64,000 bases of DNA from Anastrepha obliqua (taxonomy: Eukaryota; Arthropoda; Insecta; Diptera; Tephritidae). Both the position numbers and the translations under genes were made by a program. Positions 55,214 through 64,000 of the stretch are shown piece after piece. Position 1 is the stretch's first letter; each line of letters begins with the position of its first letter. The stretch spans positions 79,486,001 to 79,550,000 of the forward strand of contig NC_072895.1 in assembly GCF_027943255.1 (NCBI RefSeq). The letters are read 5' to 3'. Under the pieces are notes generated by a model that saw only the letters and a program-made list of their open reading frames with translations, had not been told where the DNA came from and did no database searches.

Positions 55214-58001
55214 CGAATATGTTTTTATTTTTTGTTTTGTTATGTGCAGACAAAGCTTTGGGGAGAATTCTCAGAGCTAGTATGTCATGAAATACTACAT
55301 TTGCAACATTTAATTTTATTTCTACTATGAAAAATTTAAAGCTCTCCGCCTTTCGATATAAAACTGCAAAATAAAAAAAAAGAACGAAATGCACACTACA
55401 AATTAGAAGGAAAAGTTGGCATAAACGCATTTTAAAATAATAAATAATGAGCTAATTTCATATTTGTATTCTTATTTTTACAAATTGCTTTAGCTTACTT
55501 TACGCCACATGTTAAATTAAAAAAACAATACTAGTATATGTACAAATAGTCAGTGATTAAATACTAAGTATAACGACCCCCTTGGTAATTAGTAGATTTT
55601 TTGTTAATTATTTTCAAGTATTTTCAATAGTTCAGTTCACGTTATTTTCACATTGTTACAATTTACACAAATTATTACGTTATGATGTTTTCATACGCCA
55701 AGGAGAGGAAGTTGAAAGCGCAGAACGCAACATTTGATTTTGTAGCAATTTGCCAATATAGAATTTTTATAAAATGTATTCAATATTTCGAATGATAAAT
55801 ACGTTCGCAAGCAATAAAAATCAAGAGCATATACCATGTAATCTTCCAAAATATATTTATTTTTTTCATAAACAATTTTACAGCCTAGATTACATTCTAA
55901 ACAATGAACCATTATTCATTATCAATTTATTCAGTTTATGAAGCACATCCCACAGAATATACAATTTAATAATAAACAACAAAACAATAACGGACATAAA
56001 TATAAATCTTGGCGAGGGAAAACAATATTCAATATCTTTGAAACATTATAAACTCCCGAAGAGATCTAAAGATTGGAGCAAAGGAAAATAGTTCGCTTTT
56101 GCAACAACATTCTGTGAGAAACATAGAAACCTATCTGCTCAAGAACATCAGGGCAGTTCTTCTAGTTTCCAGCGATATTAGCAGCGTCCACTATACGATG
56201 GAAGGAGTTCAAAAAAATTTAAGAGGTTGAAAAGGAAAACGGAAGAATTTTCTTTGTACTCTTTCAATTCTACTGGCATACAGGCTCCGAACGGCAGGTA
56301 TTTTAACTAAGTTCGAAATACAGAGTGAAAACCAATATTCTCCAATTCGCGGACTAAGATTTTTAAGCGCTCGAACACAGGATTCTGAAAAAGTGGAACG
56401 ATCACTAACGAACCCTTGACCCTTGTTGATTAAGAACATGACAAGCGAAAATTTTTCTACTGCCCCATTAATATTTATATAGTAAAGTGATAGAAACCAT
56501 TTTCCAGCTAACTATATCAGTAGATAGGAAAATATTGAAAATAATTTATACAAATGGATTAACTGCAATGTTTCACAAAATAAGAGCATAGACGATCAAG
56601 AGCACACTTCAAAGACGAATCTAGACTCGAAATGGTAATCATTATATCTGATTCAGTTATGGGGAGTGATCCCAAGCTTAAACGTTGAGATGCACCGGCA
56701 TAAACAGACGAGTCAGCAATATCATCACAAAGTGAGATTTGAAAGATTTTGCCAAAAATTCAATACTGTTGAGCTAACTAAGCTAAGAAAGCTTATACCA
56801 TTTGAGTTCATACACGTACATTACAGCAGTCCCCATTGAGAATATAAGAAGTTCCAAATGCCGTAGGATTCTCTTGTAATTTAAATTCAAATATGTTGGT
56901 GTATTTATTGCAAAGAAACTTGTAGGGATGGTTAAATTTCTTCGTGAAATTTATATGTCTTAAGCCGTCAATACTGAAATCGCACGAGCTGCACACATTG
57001 AGGCATCCCATTCATATTTCTTCACTAAGCCAACGACCTCTTTCAAGGAATTTACTTTTTAGTTCTGTCTCTTCAATAACTCCAAGAGCTTTCCCTTACA
57101 GCTCAATCGTCTTTCTTAAAGCTTCAGGTTTGATGTTAGAAAGTGTCCGCCAAATTTGGTAGAGTTTGATAAAAAGGATTTATTTTAAAAATGGCCGCCG
57201 ACATTCTAATTGCAGAAATGTTTACATGCTCGTATATTTTCTTTGCATTCATCACTTATGGAAATATATCAAATTGGTGTGAAATTGTTTATACATATTT
57301 ACGCCTCACGACAAAATGCTAGCACCTCAACATTTTGACCAGTTTATCCTCGTTCCACGGCAGTTAGTTCTACGTTACCGTTATTTTTTTAAGTACATAG
57401 ATTGTCTAACCAAAACCATATAAAAATCAAATTTGCTAATTTTATACAAATATGACAAAAATTCCACAAACTCATTCCACCGTTTTTAATTAGATTTTCT
57501 AGAAAGTTTTTGGTATGTTCATTAAGTTTTAGTATAATAAAGTGCAAGTTTGAAGTTTCTCAAACATTCGACTGATTTTTTATACATTTTTTCCTTACAT
57601 TGTTGCGCAGTTTCTTAATATAACAGATGTGCGAAATTTTTTTGTTTTCTAGAAATTCTAAATAAAAGCCTCGGAACTGTGATGGAATTTGAATATAAAA
57701 AATTTTAAATTCGTATTTATACGATTTTTGTTAAACAACGAGCTATCCTTTGAAAAAAACATTAAAAAAATAAATACATAATCAAAATTGGTAGAAATCT
57801 TTAAATTCCGCATTTTTTAACCAACTTATCTGGGAACAAAACTATTATGTACTTACTTATGTACATATGCAGGCATGGATTTTATATGGCATGTTTTGTC
57901 GTCGAGTATGTCTTTTTACTCAGGACGAACGAATGACCATGGCCATGCATGCTAAAAGCGAGGGGAACCGAAGAATTTGGTATATTTATATGTAATTTAT
58001 A

Positions 58002-58042
<41 letters not shown>

Positions 58043-59100
58043 CTATTTCGATGGCAAGCTATAGATTTCTTTATTTAATATGTAAGCATGTGAAGAGAAC
58101 ACAAATTATTTCAAGTGGAATCAAGCTAAAACGCCGACATGGCAAATACGGTATTTCCAATCCAGGTTGCAGAAATGATAGTAAGTATCCGTAGCTGGTG
58201 GTTTGGTGTAGAAAGCAAAGAGAACAAAAGTAATGGCTAATGTATTTAGGTGTGTACATTCTAGCATTTTCAAGCAACAACTAAGTACTCGTACAAAAAA
58301 CTAACAGGGCAAGTGAAAGTGAGATTGAGAATGAGAGTGAATCTTCGCCAAAAACACGTTCAAATTTAGATATATATGTATATACGTACGTACATGTAAT
58401 ATCTATATGTATGTGTATGGAGCGTGCCCTTTAAGATTGAGTTCGAATTTAAGAATGCATTATAAATGCGCGAGAAAAGGAATACATGTTTCCACCCCAA
58501 GCATTATTTTTTTTTTAAACAATGTGGTTTTTGTGCCATTTTAAATTCGTACTTTATTATTCCGAAATTCAATGGGTTATAACCCTGCATACTAGAAACT
58601 TCTCTAATTTTGATTAAAAAATCTTGAAATTTTGCAGAAATTTTTTAATAAGGAAATCATTTTTTTAATCCCTCCGCACCTGTCCCTCTCTATCTTTTAA
58701 ATCCTATCTCTTGGCTTTTAAGTGCAATGAGACATATTGCCCGGGTGCTTGAAAAAATTGTTCGGTCATCCACTATTTTATTCCATTCCCTGTGCTATAG
58801 ATATTAAACACATTGCATACGGAATTTAAAAGCATATCTTAAGGCGTGTATAAGGATTTTAAGAGCGTTGGTGGAGCATATATATTTAGAATTTAATCGC
58901 ATATTTTAAGCACTTTAAGTTTTTAAGAGTATATTTTGGGTTGCCCTAGTGATAACACTAGTTTACAGCCACAAAAAAAAAATAAATAAATAATCCGAAG
59001 AACCAGATCATTCAACTCCTACGTAAAATCGTTTGTCTTTCAAATTTGTTTTGTAAGGATGGTATTAATATGTATTAATGGTATTGTAATAGAAATGTGT
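55214..59100. other. Gene-free AT-rich stretch
   Basis: No family-like frame or exon structure was found. A SINE-B head fragment (GTTCCACGGCAGTTAGTTCT) lies near 57350, and a (TA)n tract at about 58000-58040. Confidence 0.4.
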
Positions 59101-59108
59101 TTTGTTAT

Positions 59109-59348
59109 TTAGCGGCCGCCGTAGCCGCATTGATGTTGAAGGGTCCTTGCCAATGATCGCTTGTTTTGTTGAATAAATTCTGCAGATCGGACAGTTTTGG
59201 AACGTTCATCGTGTTTTTTGCGTTTGGCAACAAATCTGTATTCCAATTCAACCTTGTGAACGAATGAAGTGGCGCACTTAAGAAAATTAGAGATTTCTAA
59301 ATCGGTGTGATTTTCACATATAGCGAAAATAATTGCATGTATCTTCAT
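59109..59348 (-). pseudogene. Tc1-like transposase N-terminal fragment
   Basis: The minus strand reads IFAICENHTDLEISNFLKCA and KRKKHDERSKTVRSAEFIQQ, a helix-turn-helix plus basic linker pattern of a Tc1-type transposase. No catalytic part is attached. Confidence 0.5.
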
Positions 59349-59658
59349 TTCTTGAGTTAAGTTTTAGTCCACCATGTCTTATCTGAAAAATATAAAATAG
59401 TGGTTTTGGGAAGTTATACCCACAATATGCATGTCCTCGACTAGCATATGCACCCTGTATTATTGAGATCGGATGAAAACCACACCCACCTTTTATGTGT
59501 TAAGACTAAATTTCCGTCTGTCCGTCTGATGTTACAACTATAGCTCTCATTGTCTACGAGTTTGTTTGATTCCAAAAATGAATACACAGCCCAAATTAAA
59601 ATTCACTACGATGTGCGTGTCTGGACTGAATTTCGGCCGTCCTTACTTGTTTTTATTT

Positions 59659-61255
59659 ACAGTGGTGGGCAGAGCTGGCTGAATGTGTGCCACATTCATG
59701 CATTTTTTTTTTATTGCTATAGAGTCATTTTTCATAATAATGCTACCAAATTTTCAGTTAAAATGCATAATTGATTAAGAAATAAAACCTATGAACTCAA
59801 GTTTATAAAATGTTTAAAAATAAAAGAGATATTACAAAAATAACAAAAAATTCTATTTTGCTAATTTTACTCGGCGATAACTTTCAATATACATATGAGG
59901 CTTCTTATACGTCTTGGAAAATCATGCCATTCTTTTTGAACTTTTGACCATAGCTCGTCGATGGTCTTTTGGACCATTTCGTAAGATGCTAGTCGCTTCT
60001 TTAAAATAGCCCAAAAATTGGGTTTAAATCAGGACTCTGTGCTGGCCATTTTAAAAGCAAGAAGTCCAGATTTTTTTATCCACTATTGAATACTTTTCGC
60101 GGCATGTTTCGGGTCCTCGTCTTTCTGAAATATTACATAACCACTTCTGTTGGATATGCGCTTAGGTCATTAAAATCCTGCAAATTGGTCTCTAAAATAT
60201 TCAAATAGTCTTCTTTTTTCATTATCCAGAATATTCGTACCAATGGAGCAATATGCAACTTCGTGAAGCAGCCCCACACGGTAAGGCTACCACCGCCATC
60301 GTTTTTTTTACTTGATGTTTTTGCAGCTTTTCATGCGGTCGATGCCAATAATAATGCTTCCCATCCGACTGAAATCGGTTGATACGGGTCTCATCAGACT
60401 TTAACGTATTTTTGCAGAATTTCATCCTCGCTTTCACGTTTTTGTCAGATAATACTGACTTTTGAGACTTGATGACGGCGTACTGGGGGTTTTTAATCTT
60501 TAGAGCAGCTGCTTTTGGTTGTTTAGTTACTGGATGAGTCAATAATTGCTCTGTTGCTTGCGCATCTCTGTCCGAATTTAGATTGGCGAGTCTTTTTGTA
60601 ACCTTTGGTGCCTTTATATTCTGTCGCTTAAGAACAGTAAGTACAGTTTGATGGCAAATTTCCCAGCGTTGTGCTTCCCCTAGATGTGTAACCATTTTCA
60701 GTCAATGAAACAATTTAATCTTCAACCTTTTTATTAGTCTTCCTCATTTCGGTTAATATATGAAAACAATCTTTTTAATTTGGACAAAATAGCAAATTTC
60801 ACGGCGAAGCAGTTAATCTAAACTAAATTTTTCATCTTTATTTGCTTATCGTTAAGTTAAGAAACCGAACATTTTAACAACAAAAAAATATTGGCAATAA
60901 TAACGGTATTAAGAATAAAGCGTTACTGACGAATTTAAACACGGTTTTTTTGTTATTTTTGTAATCTTTATATATGTATAAAAATGAATGTTTATCTGTA
61001 TGTCCTCGATGAACTCAAAAACTACTGGACTGTTTATTATAAAAATCAGTATATATGTACATATATGTATTTTTCCACGGAGAAGGTTTGAAGAACATGT
61101 CAGTCGGTTCAGCATTTTTCGTACATGCATCGGGAATGTTTCTGCTGCTACAACAACAACAACAAGAACATGAAAATTCGATAGCTTTTGAAAAATAACT
61201 CCATAGCAATCAAAAATACATGAATGTGGCAAGCATTTAGCCAGTTCTGCTCATC
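59659..61255 (-). mobile_element. Tc1-like element with long terminal repeats, degraded
   Basis: The ends are inverted repeats: CAGTGGTGGGCAGAGCTGGC.. at 59660-59738 and the complement at about 61185-61255, with matching segments such as GCCACATTCATG.ATTTTT. The minus-strand transposase is readable at 60222-60695: RWEICHQTVLTVLKRQNIKA, then RMKFCKNTLKSDETRINRFQ, where WADE/SDET marks the first catalytic region, followed by YYWHRPHEKL. The C-terminal region down to 59.9 kb is broken. A SINE-B piece (61076-61165) lies inside the right end. Confidence 0.7.
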
Positions 61256-63500
61256 GCGATATATCCAATTCTTTTCTGTTAGGCTTAGAGAATTAGTGAA
61301 AAAAATCTGCATCTACATCTTACATATATAAATTGAAAATTTTCATATTTTTGCAAAAAAAAAATTGTGTTTAGCTTAACTTTTTGCGATTAATAATGTC
61401 AAAAGCGAAAACGCAGAAATCAGCTGTGTAACAGTTAATTAGGGTCTTAAACTTTGTAAGAAGCCAGAACACCTATTGCTTTCTTCACCACGATAATGCG
61501 TTGTCCATTGCAATGGACAGTTTTGTATAATGGCATGCATTCATATGGATATAAGGCAATATTTTATTCAAGTAAGCAAATAGTAAAAAACAAATATTAG
61601 ATGAAAAGCAATTTTTTGACAAACTATATTATTCAAGTAAGCAAATAGTAAAAAACAAATATTAGATTAAAAGCAATTTTTTGACAAACTAATATTTCTC
61701 TAATCAAATTGTTTTGGCTGAAATCCGATGAAACACATCATCAAGAATAGAGTCATTAACCTCGTCAAAATCTTGTATAATAAATTCTGAAGAAACGTAT
61801 ATTTTTACCGATAAATTGAATAGTTAAATTATTATACGTTCGTTATGTGTGTGTTTTAGAATCAAAATTTCTCTTATTGTGTTTATTATTTATTTATTCT
61901 CATAGTTTGGATAACAGTTGAATGATGACAAATTACAATAAATCCGAAAGGTGTTCGATTTGAAAATACTTTATGCCAGTTTTGAAATTTCACTTTCCCC
62001 ACGACTTAACTGCTTAAATTAACCAAACTTGGGAGGCAGGAAATTTGCCTGGACGAATACAAAATTAAATACAGAGTGGATATGTACATACATATATTTG
62101 CATACCCTGTGATCCTGCGTATTTTTTTACTTAACATTTCATAGACTTGGAGGGCAGACAATAATAAAAGTGAATAAATAGAAAGTTAAGCAGACAAGTA
62201 AAAAAAATTGTCGATGGTCCGGCCAAAGAGAAAATTCGAATAGAAAAATGTATCCCGACGGAGAAAGTTGAATTGTCACTGAAAGGGGATGTTATAAAAG
62301 GGCAAAAACTGTTTGCTTAGTATTTGCACAAGATACATATAGAAAGAATTTAATTCCATACACGTAGGCATATGTAGGTTTATACATACATACACTGTAT
62401 TTGTATATAGTCGCCAATACAGAAATAACGCAACCTTCTCCAACTACAATGGTTTACGTGATTCCATACCTGTCTCGGCCTTGGTGTGGATAATTGCGCT
62501 CAGAGCGGTACGTTTAACCGTAAGGACAAACGAAAGAACAGAGAAAAGGATGCATAACGTTGGTACGTCATTTGAAAGAGATAACTATATGTATGGAGAT
62601 TAGTTTCTGTTGTTTTTGTCATTTTCGTGGGAAACGAAAATTGAAAACATCGTAATAATAACAAAATACACATACATACCTACTTATGTAAATACATACT
62701 AGTACGACCATGTATGCCTAATATACCTAATAAAAAGTTACATATAGAAAATCCATTTGTTTACATACCTATTCTGAGCAGCTTGTGTGTTGTACTAAGT
62801 TTGTATTTAATGCACACACTAAATGAATTGATACTAAACAAAAATATTATAATATATATGTATATATTGTAATTATTGTAATTATATAATATAATATATG
62901 ATAAACGTTGGCAAAATAACTCTTATCGGCAACGTAAAAAAATTTCACATCTAATAACTGTTATCAAACGTATTAATAAAACCATTAGTAACGCATATGA
63001 GAACAGTGGTTTCTCGGGATAGGTATGTATGTGTTAGATCTCTAGATACCGGGGTATCGGGCAGAGCGAGTAGTTCGATACTCACTTAAAACTAGTTCAT
63101 TGCTCAACTGTTCAGATGTTTGTTCGAAATTTTAGAGTTTTTGAACAATTTGAGCAGCTAAACAAAAATTTTCCATTTTATAAATCAGCATTTCCTTAGT
63201 TTTCCAACGACGCTAGCACTGTGTATACAAAATTTCTAAAACTAAAAAAAAAAGTGCTGACAAAAAACAGCCTCGATATTTTTGGGCTCATGTTCCAAAA
63301 TTTTCAAGTAATGAGCTTCGAGCGTGTGTGCGAAAATGTGCGAACAAAATCAATTTTGTATGTTTAAAACAGACTTCCAAGAAACTGCAGCACTTGGCCG
63401 ATTTCGTTCTAACTAGCACACAATCTTGATATCCGAGAGATTATTAAAAACACATTCACATATGCATTAATTACCAATAAATCCACAAAATTAATCTACT
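61256..63500. other. Mostly gene-free stretch with one candidate exon
   Basis: Contains a near-perfect 61-bp tandem duplication (about 61564-61690, unit with ATTCAAGTAAGCAAATAGTA) and, near 62471-62540, a minus-strand candidate exon described among the findings. The rest is AT-rich. Confidence 0.35.
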
Positions 63501-63504
63501 CGTT

Positions 63505-63768
63505 CACATATGGCAGATTACCTCAAAAATTGGCAATCAGCTGTTAATACTTTTCTTCAGAGAAATTGCTTTGGCGGAATATTTTGGAGTTTTTGGTTTG
63601 TTTAATTATTATTAACGATATGAAGAAAAGACAAGGGGAATAGCTAATTTAATTGCGCAATCGGCTGCTAATAACAGTTGGAGGAAATCCCTAAACGACG
63701 ATTACTGAGGTTTACTCGTACAAAAATTATGGCAGCAATACGCATTCGAAATTCGATATTACATTTTA
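63505..63768 (+). repeat. Dispersed repeat, copy 2
   Basis: Matches 18536-18636 and 18945-19060 (for example CACATATGGCAGATTACCTC and ATTATGGCAGCAATACGCAT) with roughly 80-85% identity by eye, without the SINE-A found in the other copy. Confidence 0.65.
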
Positions 63769-64000
63769 TTATTACATACCATCCGAATCAAAATTGTGAG
63801 AGTAACTTTGTCTAATCGTCATAGGGGAATTGCCAGCACAATTGTGCCTGCTCATTTCAAATGTTTCTTATGTTTTTCCAATCAGTCGATGTTCAGACGG
63901 CAACGAGGTAAAATGAGCAGTGGTTGCGTTTATTTTACGTATATGACCAATACAATCTAAGTTTTTGCAAACCTCTGTTGTAAACAAACTGCAGTCATAG

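Noticed and set aside
1..64000. CRISPR arrays, bacterial operons, phage or viral genes
   Set aside because: No spaced direct repeats of CRISPR type, no bacterial gene organisation, and no retroviral or viral coding pattern were recognised. All transposase and RT pieces fit insect transposons and LINEs.

Overview
The window looks like nuclear DNA of a higher dipteran, most probably a tephritid fruit fly. It is AT-rich, the genes are split by short introns, and the encoded proteins read as close relatives of Drosophila proteins. Several families of short interspersed repeats recur throughout. The species call is an inference; the dipteran call is firm. Splice coordinates were derived by hand from GT/AG sites, reading frame and family similarity, and every multi-exon model closes in frame.

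Layout. Positions 1-4.1 kb hold a mariner remnant, a 266-bp MITE with long inverted repeats, and a tRNA-headed SINE (SINE-A) split by a TTAA-type MITE. Positions 4.7-9.8 kb (minus strand) hold what reads as a multi-exon snoRNA host transcript: short non-coding exons alternate with box C/D snoRNAs of two families, one of them (four intact copies) with perfect complementarity to a conserved 28S rRNA segment. Positions 10.2-15.0 kb (minus) hold the complete dyskerin gene Nop60B. Its large fourth intron carries two related H/ACA-like RNAs and a LINE inserted in a second SINE (SINE-B). Positions 15-19 kb are intergenic with a MITE and a decayed RNase H-bearing LINE. Positions 19.8-21.1 kb (plus) hold a complete borealin gene. 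Positions 21.8-28.8 kb hold transposon wreckage, a 3.7-copy tandem array and two identical tRNA-Gln(TTG) genes. Positions 28.8-38.5 kb have no recognisable gene and may in part be AGO1 3' UTR.

Positions 38.5-54.4 kb (minus) hold Argonaute-1 with a full PAZ-PIWI core and two alternative coding first exons. The distal first exon lies antisense inside intron 1 of mRpL53 (53.5-54.9 kb, plus). mRpL53 is followed 81 bp later by a 60-codon membrane-protein ORF that may share its mRNA. Positions 55.2-64 kb are mostly intergenic, with a degraded Tc1-like element with long terminal repeats.

Functional links. Dyskerin is the pseudouridine synthase of H/ACA RNPs, and its own intron carries H/ACA-like RNAs while the same strand downstream carries C/D methylation guides, so the 4.7-15 kb block acts as a ribosome-modification locus. 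AGO1 and mRpL53 are intertwined head-to-head. The rest is dominated by nested mobile elements: Tc1/mariner, pogo-like and TTAA-type MITEs, two SINE families and non-LTR retrotransposons.
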